Under the pieces are notes generated by a model. The model did no database searches. It had not been told where the DNA came from and saw only the letters and a list, made by a program, of their open reading frames with translations. A DNA stretch of 64,000 nucleotides from Gibbula magus. Lineage: Eukaryota; Mollusca; Gastropoda; Trochida; Trochidae. Positions 23,039 to 34,936 of the stretch are shown here, piece after piece; within the stretch, counting starts at the first letter, position 1; each line of letters starts with the position of its first letter. The position numbers and the translations under genes were made by a program. The stretch spans positions 50,481,750 through 50,545,749 of the forward strand of contig OW388296.1 of NCBI GenBank assembly GCA_936450465.1, given 5' to 3'.

Positions 23039-26000
23039 TTTCCATTGTATACAGCTGTCCTACAAGAAAGTATCTTCTAGTCAACTGTTATTTGTTACCA
23101 TGTGTCTCTCATTATTAACATGGAATGTGCGCGGTGCTCTGCACGGCACTGATTACATCAATCAGACAATATCGCAGAATATAGATGTTGTAGCCCTACA
23201 GGAACACTGGCTTCCTCATGACAAGTTACATCACCTGGACACTCTAAGTAACCTCAGTCTAGTAACTTATAACTGTAGTCAAGCGAACACTGCCACATCT
23301 CGTGGATCGCATGGACTTGCTATTCTACTTAATAATCACTCTCTCTGGAGAGCGGAGCCTCTTGTTGTTCAATCAGATTATGTAATAGCGGTCAAACTGA
23401 CCAGGCGCTGTTATTGTGATGTTTATATAATTGCTTGCCGCTTACCTTCAACTAATGTATTGCAGGCAGCCTACTGCAATGCTCTCAATGAACTACTTGA
23501 TGTATATGATTATTTATCTGAGATAAGTATAACGATTATTCTAGGTGATCTTAATGCAGATGTATGCAAGCAGTTTTTATCACACAGAGATAAAATCCTA
23601 AAGAGTGTATTAGCAGAGAGAAATCTCATAAACGCTCTAAACACAAATCGCTCTGACCTACCTGTATATACCTACCGATCAAAGGACCAATGTTCTAAAA
23701 CCATGATTGATTATATATTAGTATCCTCGTGTATTAGCGGGTATGTTAGTGATGTTCAAATAATTGATACATGCCCCTATAGTGTTTCTGATCATTTACC
23801 ATGTTTGATTTCTTTGGATTTGCCCGTTGTTAAGCAATTTAGCAGTGGAGATTATTATGGTGTACCAAAATGGAGCAAGGCAACTGACAGTAATATTAGT
23901 TCATATAAACATTCTATTGATTATTTCCTACAATACCATTATTCGCCCCTTTGTAATGACCTTCAGGGAAGTACAATTGATGCATATAATGATATCATCA
24001 CAACTGCCTTACTGCATTCTGGTGTAAATTCCATACCTCATAGCAACTACAAGCCCTATTTAAAACCATTTTGGAAATCAGACGGGCTTAATGATGCACA
24101 CTATAACATGCGTGTTGCCCGACGCGAGTGGATAAGTCATGATAGGTCTCGTGATCCCTCATCTGCTCAGCGCTCAGCCTATAAAACGGAAAAACGTAAC
24201 TTTCGTCGACTCTTGAGAAAATCAAAAAGACATAGTAAAAAGGAAATGCTAAAGCAAATTGAACTCTCAGCTGAAATGGATATCAACTCATTTTACAAAA
24301 ATGTACGACAACAAAGAGCTAATGTTACTAATGCTCCTACTCTTACTTTTGGGGGAGAAAGCGGCACCACCCCTCTAGATATTTGTAGAATATGGGGAAA
24401 GTATTACTCACATCTTGCTCAACCACACGAGTCAGATACATTTGATTCAGACTTCAAAGAGCATATATCCAAACGAGTAAGGGATATTAAAAACTCCAAT
24501 CACAGTCATGATAAACACTTAGAAAAACCATTCTCAGTAAATGAAATAAAAGACATCATTAACTCCCTCAGTAGAAATAAATCTCCAGGCCCTGATAGAG
24601 TTACCAATGAACATATTATTTTTGCTGGCGATTACATCATTACCCATCTATGTAGATTATTTAACCTCATCACTGCCTACAAATATGTTCCCAATGAATA
24701 TAGATTAGGTATGGTTATACCAATATATAAAGGAAAAAAAGACAAAAGTGATCCACGAAACTACCGAGGTATTACTCTAACATCATGTCTTGGTAAGCTA
24801 TTTGAAAAGCTATTACTCAATAGAATTGAACAAAAATTAGTTATAACAAAACCAGATTTCCCAGACTCTCTACAGTTCGGCTTCCGGCGTGAACACGGGG
24901 CTATAATATCTGTTTTTACTCTAATGGAATGTATTCATTTTTATATGCACAGAGAATCGCCTGTTTTTGCCTCGTTTCTTGATAATGAAAAAGCTTTTGA
25001 CCGCATTTGGCACGATGGACTATTCTATAAATTATATGAAATTGGAATACGAGGTAAAACATGGGATCTCCTACATCATTGCTATACTAACAGTGAATGT
25101 TTTGTCTTATACCAAGGTGAGAGATCAGACAAATATAATGTCAAACAAGGTGTTGGTCAAGGAAGAGTTATTTCTGCTTGGTTTTTCCTAGTTTTTATAA
25201 ATGATCTAATCACCTCTCTCAGAGAAGCAAATTGCGGCATTTGTGTATATGGTATGCGTGTTCCTGCTGTCTTGCTTGCTGACGATACTACACTTGTTAG
25301 TGCATCACCAAAAGGCTTACAATCATCATTAGACATCGTTTCCTCATACGCTTCTAAATGGCGATTGACCTACAATCCCTCAAAAAGTTCAATAATTATC
25401 TTCAATAAAAACAAAAACACTGAATCAAAAGCACAATATCGCCTGGGTGATACACTTATCTATCAATCTGAATCAACAGTATATGGAGGCGTTCTTCTAA
25501 CTGATAAATTATCAACAAAAGCACGAATTGATAAGTATTGTCAGAAAGCAAGACAAAATGTAAATGCTCTTAGATCTGTTGGACTTAATCATTCTCAACT
25601 CCACCCATTTACATGTGTTAAAATCTGGTTGAGAATGATACTTACAACAAGTCTCTATGGTTGTGAAATATTACCTTTTATTAAGGGTCAACAAGCAGCT
25701 GCACTTGAACTTACGCAGCGATATTTTGCTCGTATTGTACAGGGGCTTGATAACAGATCATCAACAGACTCTACTATTGCAAATTTGGGATTGTGGACTC
25801 TTGTTGGATATATTGATAAATGTAAACTCATATTTTTTGGACGCCTATGCAAACTTTCCTGTAACAACTTTGCCAAAAATATATTTTGTGCAGCAATCTC
25901 AATCTCCACAACATCCCCTACAATCTGCAATGATCTGCTATCAATACTCTCAAAATATAATCTAAATGTACATGTCAAAAATTATATTACAAAAGGCGTA

Positions 26001-26522
26001 TTCCCCTCGAAACATGAATGGCGACGAATTGTAAATACATCTGTACATAGTTACGAGGAACATTCATGGATTATGAGAACATCCTTTAATGCAAATATGT
26101 GCTTATACCAACGTGTTCACAACAAACTAACCTATCATATTCTCTGGCAATTAGCATATCTACATCCTGACTTTAAATCTGCCCTTCGAGTATGCATACA
26201 AATTTCATCACGTGGTAAAATTTCTACAGAGTGCAAACTTTGCCATAAACATACCTTCGACTATGATACTCATATATTGTTACATTGTGAACATGTTAAT
26301 TGTGACAGAAATAGTTTCTTTACGTTTATGATAGATTTTCTTGATGTGGAAACGTATGTTGCATTTGAACTACAAGATGAAGCAGACATGTTAGCTTTCC
26401 TTCTCGGGGGCACAACTGATTTTAACCGATATATTGAACACCACACTTGGGAAATCATTGTTCTAAACTTTTCACTATATATTTTCAAAATAAGACGCCA
26501 CCTGTTACAATATTACACTTAA
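23028..26522 (+). CDS. LINE ORF2: APE endonuclease / reverse transcriptase (1,164 aa)
   Basis: Multifunctional enzyme that nicks target DNA and copies the LINE RNA. Numbering is from the ATG at 23028. The APE/EEP endonuclease (~30-265) has WNVRG (32-36), LQEHWL with catalytic Glu59, GDLNAD (Asp173, Asn175), MIDYIL and SDH (Asp255, His256). The reverse transcriptase (~500-790) has NKSPGPD (517-523), RNYRGIT (577-583), QFGFR (616-620), LDNEKAFDRIW with Asp652, QGVGQG (707-712) and LLADD with Asp752/753. A C-x2-C-x9-H-x4-C knuckle lies at 1069-1087. No RNase H motif was seen. All key residues are present. The start overlaps the ORF1 stop by 11 nt; the alternative start is 23100. Confidence 0.95.
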   Translation: MAINFHCIQLSYKKVSSSQLLFVTMCLSLLTWNVRGALHGTDYINQTISQNIDVVALQEHWLPHDKLHHLDTLSNLSLVTYNCSQANTATSRGSHGLAILLNNHSLWRAEPLVVQSDYVIAVKLTRRCYCDVYIIACRLPSTNVLQAAYCNALNELLDVYDYLSEISITIILGDLNADVCKQFLSHRDKILKSVLAERNLINALNTNRSDLPVYTYRSKDQCSKTMIDYILVSSCISGYVSDVQIIDTCPYSVSDHLPCLISLDLPVVKQFSSGDYYGVPKWSKATDSNISSYKHSIDYFLQYHYSPLCNDLQGSTIDAYNDIITTALLHSGVNSIPHSNYKPYLKPFWKSDGLNDAHYNMRVARREWISHDRSRDPSSAQRSAYKTEKRNFRRLLRKSKRHSKKEMLKQIELSAEMDINSFYKNVRQQRANVTNAPTLTFGGESGTTPLDICRIWGKYYSHLAQPHESDTFDSDFKEHISKRVRDIKNSNHSHDKHLEKPFSVNEIKDIINSLSRNKSPGPDRVTNEHIIFAGDYIITHLCRLFNLITAYKYVPNEYRLGMVIPIYKGKKDKSDPRNYRGITLTSCLGKLFEKLLLNRIEQKLVITKPDFPDSLQFGFRREHGAIISVFTLMECIHFYMHRESPVFASFLDNEKAFDRIWHDGLFYKLYEIGIRGKTWDLLHHCYTNSECFVLYQGERSDKYNVKQGVGQGRVISAWFFLVFINDLITSLREANCGICVYGMRVPAVLLADDTTLVSASPKGLQSSLDIVSSYASKWRLTYNPSKSSIIIFNKNKNTESKAQYRLGDTLIYQSESTVYGGVLLTDKLSTKARIDKYCQKARQNVNALRSVGLNHSQLHPFTCVKIWLRMILTTSLYGCEILPFIKGQQAAALELTQRYFARIVQGLDNRSSTDSTIANLGLWTLVGYIDKCKLIFFGRLCKLSCNNFAKNIFCAAISISTTSPTICNDLLSILSKYNLNVHVKNYITKGVFPSKHEWRRIVNTSVHSYEEHSWIMRTSFNANMCLYQRVHNKLTYHILWQLAYLHPDFKSALRVCIQISSRGKISTECKLCHKHTFDYDTHILLHCEHVNCDRNSFFTFMIDFLDVETYVAFELQDEADMLAFLLGGTTDFNRYIEHHTWEIIVLNFSLYIFKIRRHLLQYYT

Positions 26523-26768
26523 TGATTAATCTTCTCAATTATCTCTCTTACACAATACTAGTAGATTGCTTACCAATGTGTATATATTTTGTTAACTACA
26601 CTTGTTTTATAGAGCTGGTATAAACATGTTTTACATGTTGAGTGTCCAATAGCGACTTCTCTTGTCTAACAGTTTTGTAAATATGTGTATATCCTCCAAT
26701 TTGTAAAGTGTACATTTTCACGTATTAATGTATTTGTATAATTGTGATCTTCGGTGTAAACTGGAGGA

Positions 26769-26798
26769 AATAAAGAATCTCTCTCTCTCTCTCTCTCT
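26769..26798 (+). terminator. LINE 3' end: AATAAA plus (TC)n tail, copy 2
   Basis: AATAAA at 26769-26774 and the TC run at 26778-26798, as in copy 1 and with the same run length. Equal microsatellite length in the two copies supports very recent duplication or an assembly duplicate, because such runs mutate quickly. Confidence 0.6.
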
Positions 26799-29700
26799 TT
26801 ATCGAAACATTGTGCTTACTGGAAACATCTGATTAGCGTTATAGAATGAGCGAAGATTAGGACACTGATGTATTTCAAATAGTAAAGTAACATATATAAC
26901 AAAACTTTCATACAACATACTATAGACATGACTAATTAAAATGATAGCATAGATAACAAGAGAATAACATTGATCTTGAGTGAAATTGACATTTCATTCT
27001 GAATAATAAAAGTATCAAATATGCTATATACATGTAAATCTAAACATAACAGTTAATTTTTTACTTCAATAGTTGACGCGTTTGGTGAACAGGATGTTTC
27101 TGGTGTTTATTTTTTCTGAATATTTTCCTACAACGTGGCGAGAGAATGTGACCTAATCATTAAATTTGGAATGTAGTTATTTTGAATAATGTTTTTTTTC
27201 CAAAACAATGTTCAAACAGAATAGTTTTATGAAATCATAATCATCTATTTTCACTGAATAAAATTCAAAAATACTTTCAAAAATCTATAATTTATGTTGT
27301 AATAATTTCATTGGTAAATTGCTGTTTAAACTATATATATTTGTCAAGTATTCTCTGATAAATTCAAAATATTCCTTTAAACAGCAAGGGAATCAACAAC
27401 ATACTTCAAAGGCAGATTAGCTCAACAAGCCTATTTACAGCTAAAATTGAAAGTTGATTATTTACGTTATAAAAAAACATCGTCCTTCCTGATAGTAATG
27501 GCAGAAGATCTCTTCCGTGATCGCTCCAACCAACACTGCAGCATCATTGCCTCTTGTGTGCTTCCTTGTGTATGCCTCTGTGTGTGCTTCTGTGTGTGCT
27601 TCTGTGTGCTTCTGAGAACCTCCCCTTATGCCACATTGATTCATCATGTAAAGAAGTTTACAATCCTGAGGCTACGGGAAGAAGATACCACACGTGTTGC
27701 AGGCCCTGTAAAAACAACGTTGAAAAGAGGTATGTTCATTCGCTTGGTTACATAGAGTCGTTTGTATGGCAACTCAAGATTTACCGCTTAAGTTGAAATC
27801 AGTGTTTGGTTCGAGGCTAACATTACTTAGACGGTATCTCAAGCTTGTTATCTTGGTTCGGTAACTTTCCAAACGATGCAGACCTGCTTGTGGCTATGTC
27901 AAGCTCGATAATGCTGTGAACTTATTTCATAGCACATCAATACCTCGCTATGAACTTCCCGCTTCATTACCTTGATGTGTTATTTACACAAGTAATTCTC
28001 AAGTCCCGACTCTTCAGGGTTATCATCTTCACATGATCCTCTTTAAGTTAGAAACATGAGTTATACTTAATGAGTTTAATAACATCGTATGTTTTGGTAT
28101 AATTACAAAAACTCCGCCTGATCGTCCTTCATTGTGAGGACATGAGTTTATGTTGACTGTCGCTATTACTGAAAGAGAAAGGTGTGATTGTATCGCATGT
28201 TTTATTTAATGTTTAATTATTATCAGGCCATCATTTGAACGTAATGACCTGACAAGTTCACACAATCCGCTCCAACAGTGTGAAACCTTAAACTGATTAC
28301 AACATGTCATCAATGCACATTTCCTATTTAATTCTTTGAATCGTGTACAAAATGAGCATTGCTGTTATCCATCAATTTGTTAAAAACGAGGGAATAAACT
28401 ACTAACATTTCTTTGGCATAAACGTTTTCATGCTCGTTTAAAATCATTATCGTGAACCAGAATATGTCTTTTTTCATTAACCATTAAGGTGGGGATGGAA
28501 AAGATGAGTTTTTGGTCAGCTCATTCACAAGTGTGATTTCGAATTCCATCATGAACTCGTGCAATTTGAAGAGTTGAAGTGTGCAATTAATGAGAAGTGA
28601 CTCAAAATGTGTTTAGCATTAAAGTAACCATTATCTATGTTACAGCTACATTTGTTTATGTCTGGTGTACGACATATTGAATAATATATTTAATATAATT
28701 AATATAATATAGAATAATAGCTTACATAATCCTAATCTATGTGTAAAATAATACCAATTGTCAAACATCTGAAGCCTACTTGAATAATTATCTATGTCTT
28801 TTGATGAAATAAATCTCTTTAAAACAATCTTTAAATACCAGGTGCAAGCATAAACATTCATGCCTTAGGTCTGTTTCCTTTGTATTTGTTTGATACTTAA
28901 TGATGAAAATATACATTTTCTCAATGGGGGAGTTATACATGAACAAGTCGGATGAGAGTCTAAATTTCTACGGAATATAGAATGTGATTTCCGTGTATAA
29001 ACATACACTTTTTTAACGCTTTTATCCTAAACTTTGATTTTGTAAAGATGATGAACAACCACAGAAAAAGTCAAAAGGGCAAAGATTGTGAATTGGTTAC
29101 TCTGTATAACAGAAAGCACATTGACAATGCCTTATGTTGGTCTTTAGCCCAAGAGATACTAAATAGTGGATAGTCTATTGATGATCGACAAAATCAATGA
29201 CTTTATTCTCATTGAACGAATGTAAGTATCTATAATGTTTATATATGAAATAGCTCTTCTGAATGACATAAAGAGTGAAAACCCCATTTATTTGAATATA
29301 TACAGAAAGATTTCTGCTTTTGTAAAGATAACTGAAGTGCAATTTGTGGGTTGTAAAATTCAAACTCTACAAGTCATTATGGATCTTTCAGTTTTATATC
29401 CAAAAAAGCTAGATCATTGATACCCAAAAGGCTTTCGAATCGATAAGTACCAGACACGTTAAATTGATAAAGTCCATATACAACTATGAATATTGATCAA
29501 AATGATACAGCTACACAGAATAACCTTCAAATTATCAGTTCAATAAAATTCGTTCAATTATAAACAGACCGGCCAATGCTGTTTCATTCTAATTAACTAT
29601 ATAAAGTAACATACGACGTTGACATTTAACCATTGCTCGAAGTCATTGTTATGTCTCATTACCAAGGCTTCCTTACATACATTTGTCTTCAAGAGACTAC

Positions 29701-32700
29701 CTGACTACTTAGCATTTCAGCTTATCATTACCTTAACTGAGTCAATGGGATGATGCATCCTCATTTGACCATACAACCAAAGGGTTTCATTAGACTCTAA
29801 CCAGTTATTTGTTTTCCAGTCAGATTAGATTTTTATGAGATATGGTTCAAAGATCAGCTATTTTAGATTAAAATCATTTTATGCAGGAAGCATATTAGTA
29901 ATGAAGACCTGCTACATCCTGATGTCTCTTGTTAGATTGATTTAGAATTTTGTTGGAAAGCATTTTCTGACGGAACCTGTGTTTGATTATAATAGAATGC
30001 AAGATAAAATATGTATCATTGATTTCAAAACTGAGTTTCTTCATACCTGAAGGTTTTTTGTCAATCAAATTTCATATGTCTCGTTTTACCATGATGATTG
30101 TTTAGAATGACAAGCTTTATGTCAGATTCTCATTATGGTTACACCAAGTGATTTCAATTTTGTTTCTCTATTGAATCGAGTTCATAAGTCCATATACTGC
30201 ATTGACGGCTGCCAGTATAAATCGCAGTTTCAGATAATAGCATGTAAAACATGTTTGAACAACAAATTTAAATTCATGATATCATTGTACAAGATTATTA
30301 TCAACGATCTGTGACTAAAAGAACGTTCAATTGATTCTTAAATAAGTGTCTGATATATGTTAAATAAATTGAATCTAAACCTTCTGAAACCATTGAATTG
30401 TTAATGGAAAGAGACATTACGAAGATACATTCTATCAGTATCTTGTAACATAGCATTAGGTTCTATAACCAGTCCGGAAACTACAAACCATGTTAAGATA
30501 ATTACAAATTTAAAGACGTTTAGGTTCACAACAATTGCTACACCAGTGTTTAATATCCTTTGGTCTGATTACTTGAATAACTCTTTATGTTCTTGAACAA
30601 AGGCTTGAAATTGAACCACTAATCAAGAATTGAAGGAAATGTGTTTGTTAATTGGAGTTGGTGTGAAATAATCTTGAATTTGCGAAGACCACAAGACCCA
30701 CTTAGTGAGAAAACGACGTTTATATCCGGTGCTTAAGCATCACCATCAGGAACCGAACAAATGAATGATAATTACTATCCATTATGAACCGTCTTGCTAA
30801 TGTGACCAAGCTTGTGAAGATTCACAGTGTCATGGATGAATCTTTCTATGAACTCATTTTCTGTCAAGTGCTGTTTGAAATGTTGAACAACGGATGTCAA
30901 GTTAAAATTGGGAACTTTAAGTAAATTGTTTTAATTGATATTATTCTCAAGGTTTTACTAGATGAGATTCTAATATTTTAAATTTTTGAGGATCTAGTTT
31001 TACTAGGAGATATTTTCATTTTTATTTTCAATAATCCTGTTCACTTTGTTCATATGTTAATTGCTACTAATTATTTTCCAGATGCACAGTTATCAGAAAG
31101 TCAAATGTCTTCATTCAATCAAATATATAAGAAATTTATATATGACATCGCAAGTATTTTTACCAGTAAAACAATGAGGGCGGTTAGTGTTTTGATGAAG
31201 CTTCTAACCTTTGTCTGGGAATTTTACATGTTGTTTCTCGTCCCAATTTAGAATCAGACCAATCGCCATTGATTACAATGAATTCAAGCTCAAGTTGCAA
31301 CCAATGATTTCGTGTTACTTGTTCATGTTGTAGAGACTAACATGGTTTGCCTTTCACAGGTTTTCATTTAAGGAGTTGTTTATTGTTTTGATGTGAACCA
31401 GGGTAAACTGGACTTTTGCTAATTATATCATTGTTAAAATAAACCTAATGTAGGTTTCATGCTAAATATTTTTTTCGAGAGTAGAGTAGAGTAAAGTACA
31501 TTGCGTGCCGGATAAGAAATAACAAATTTGGATCAAACAGAAATAAACAATCGGCGATGAAAATATTGTTTAATGAGATGGTATGTTATTATTCACAAAC
31601 TAAAAGAGCACGATCAGCAGTTTATATCTCACAAAATAATTAATCATTTTGATTTCCCATTTCAGTTGTATTTCATATCTCAAAACTTTAGCATATTGGT
31701 TCTAGATTTCTCATTTTATATTACAACAATTATATATGATTTGATAAGTGCGCAACTACTAAAGAATTTGATTTTCTATAATTAGGATGTGATTTTAGCA
31801 AGTGACAAATTTGTAAATTTAAAGTAAAAAACAGAGGATGTAATGCTGAAATAATGATACTATTAGAGGATAATTTTGTTATATCATTTAAATGTTTTTA
31901 CTTTAACAGCACATTAAATTATTAATAAATGAAAACTAGATAAAATGTGTCTCTCAGTACTATACCAATTCTAAATGCCTTTCAAGAATTTTAGCAGAAA
32001 ATAGATTTTATGTCTAATTAAAAAAGTCATGTTTATGTTAATTCTGTGACACAAAAAATTAAAAGTTGTAGCTTGGAATGTAACATAACCTTTGAAAGTC
32101 ACATTCTTCTAAAAACTTCACACGTTAAAAAACTGCAGTACCCAGATTAAAGCTGTCCCGTCAGTTTTGAAGTTTCTGCTTACTCCACGAAAGTAACGAA
32201 CCATTTCTAAGCAAACATGTTCTTCTAACTCATAAACTTTTCATCAAATAAGCTGAATGATTTCAGATCATGAAAGCCTTATTAGGTCTTTCAACAGAAT
32301 GATTAGATTAGCTTGAGAGAAACACCTGGCAAGAATAAGGTTGTTTTGCTTCGATGTTCATGCATGATCACTTTAAATCAAGAACAGGTGTAAATGTTGG
32401 AGGGACGTTAGATTTCTCAGAACAGGTGCGAATTAGATCTGATAATGTAAAATAATCGTAAATACGAGATAAGTTAGTACTATTTTGTGTAACCCGGATG
32501 ACAAAATGAGTTGAGTTTTCCCAAGGCTATTAACCATATCTTCAGGTTCTATAACTTTTCTTCAAGTTAAGTTAATGTATAGTAGGTTTAGTTTATATAT
32601 TGTTTTTCTTTTAAAGATTATAAATGTCATTGTGTAAATAACTGTCACTTATTATATACGAGAATGTTTCAAAACCTTAATTTATATTGTCTTTACATAA

Positions 32701-34936
32701 ACAATGAATTAAATATTTTCGTTCTACCGATTTTAATTGAACAGCTAGAAAGGTAAATATATACGTATATGTTTAACGTATTATCTGCTTGTGAATACTT
32801 TTCCTTTGAACTAGACAGAAAGTTTTAGTTTAAATATTGTTGATTGTTATTATAAATGTTATTGTGTAAATAACTGTCCATTATGATAAGCGTGTTTCAA
32901 AAGCTTATTTGTTTTTAAATAAACAATGAAGTAAATAGTTTCGTCCTGCCAATTGAAGGGGTGCATTCAAGAAGGGCACATGTTCTATGTATATAACATA
33001 GCACATGTGCCCTTGTTGAGTCAACCCCTTCAATTGTAATGGAACAGTCAGAAAAGTACATTTATATGTATATGTTTAACTTATTATCTGCTTGTGAATA
33101 CCTTTCTTTTAAACTAGACAGAAAATGTTTTCTATTTTTGTGTAATTGCTTATAATATACCTCAGCAAAAGTGTGGGTTGGAGTTATACACATCCTGACG
33201 CTGGCACCCCTCTAGTTCCGTCAATTTAGATTAAGTATATCATTAATTAAGTCGTTTAATGACCACCCTTGATGAACTATACCTCGGAAGCCTGTAACAA
33301 GACTCAATTTGAATTTGAAGAGTCATGTTTTGATTTTCAGTTTGAGTTTGTTATGCTTTATATAACTTGACCCTTTCGAAATCGTAACATATGAGGTGTA
33401 TTTCGATTACTTTAAAGGGGCGTAATAATGGTGTTGAGGTCAGGTATATATCCAATCTTATAATTTGTGTTATTTAACTCAAAATTATTAATTATTAACC
33501 GCAAATAATCAGTTGAAGGTCAATCAGTTCAGTATAACGAAAATACAACCATTCAAAGCCGTGGTCATGATCGAAAACCGGACAATGGACCTTGGCTTGC
33601 TGCAGCCATTAAGTCAACCGTAATTTTTATAATTTTAATAAAGTAAATAGGAATGTTAGCTTTCAATTCCTATTTTTTAAAATCATTCAGTCCGATAAAT
33701 AATTTTCCTTGTGACAGTATAATTAATTGATTTTAGGGTTTGAGTTGCATGTAAGATTCAAGTTAAGAGTGAATTACAAAACGTTGTCATCATCTGAGTC
33801 ATTGTACAGCAGCATATTAAATTATATATATTTCGTAATCAAGATCGATGTAAGGATAATATCACTCTATCTTTTTAAGATCTATACAAAACTTACACAA
33901 TCACATCTTTAAATGAAAAGAAATGTTTACAAACTTCTTTAAATCCTCGAAAAGCGTTTACATGGGATTGTCAGTTATCAATGTATTTTCTGTTGTAGAA
34001 GAGTCAATTATTTCCGAAAATAGCTGTGTTATTTGGTAGAACTAATGTTAGCTTTCAATTCCTATTTTGGAAATTCACATGGCCAAAGATGAGATGTATA
34101 ATTCAGTCAGATAAATAAACTTCCTTGTGACAGGATACGACATTGATTTTAGGGTTTGAGTTCATGATTCAAGTTAAGAGTGTCATTATGTGAGTCATTG
34201 TACAGCAGCATATTGAATTATATATATTTCTTAATCAAGATTGATGTAATGATAACATGCTTCTATCTTTTTTAAGATCTATCGGAAATGACACAATCAC
34301 ATCTTTGTATGACAAGGAATGTTACAAACTTCTTTAATGTTAACTTCTATATATATGTCAAAGGGAAAAACAATCTTATGTAAGACCTTCCTTCTTTTAC
34401 CATTTTGAATGCGACAAAAAAACGTGTATGTCATGGCCTAGAAAATGGAGCGGTTAATTTTCGTATAACCAGGAAGTATACAAACTGAGAACTCGATAAT
34501 GATAAACTTGACTGACATTCAAAAGAAAACTCCCTCTGTTTTGGACCTTGTCTATCTTCAAAGCATCATTAAGTGATCATTTGTTGCGTGTTTCGATCAA
34601 CTCTTTGTATCATCGAATGAAAAATCACAATCCATTGATTCTAAAACCAGAATAAGAGTTTGTGTTTCTATTACAAGTGTTAACATTGAATGGGGCGTTT
34701 CTTTTGAACATCAGTATGTAATGTTGTGTTGTCTTCTTTTCTTTTTGCTCAAAGTTCGGTAATTAACGTTTTCAGAGCTTACAAGGATTGGATCGAGATT
34801 AAAATAGGTATTGTCAGGTTCGGTATATAGTTGTGGATCCATTATCTGCAATTTTCATCCCGTTATTATCCATATACTATTGAGCAGTAAATTAAGAAAG
34901 AAAACTTTGATTCTGTGAATATGAATACTTAATACA
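26799..34936. repeat. Tandem array unit X2 (~8.14 kb)
   Basis: Counterpart of X1 at an exact offset of 21,943, with the same long-form start and the same VNTR length (27554-27616). I saw no differences from X1 at the sites I compared. It ends at the empty junction TTCTGTGAATATGAATAC, then runs directly into X3 with no LINE. No gene recognised; the X1 entry describes the internal features. Confidence 0.93.
32950..33036. mobile_element. 87-bp hairpin element (X2)
   Basis: Same sequence and context as the X1 copy, inside the second of the two 232-bp blocks. Confidence 0.65.

Larger units (their letters stand above)
21176..26798 (+). mobile_element. LINE copy 2, complete APE-type non-LTR retrotransposon (~5.6 kb)
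   Basis: The 5' end is fixed by divergence from the X/X unit junction after TTGATTCTG (21171-21175 shared). The 3' end is fixed by the (TC)n tail, followed by TTATCGAAAC. Layout: ~267-bp 5' UTR, ORF1 (531 aa), overlapping ORF2 (1,164 aa), ~250-bp 3' UTR, AATAAA, (TC)n. Compared with the empty junction at 12973-12993, 21 bp of target are missing and no target-site duplication is visible. Both ORFs are intact. Two-ORF structure, N-terminal APE domain and C-terminal CCHC motif fit the CR1/Jockey group broadly. Confidence 0.95.
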
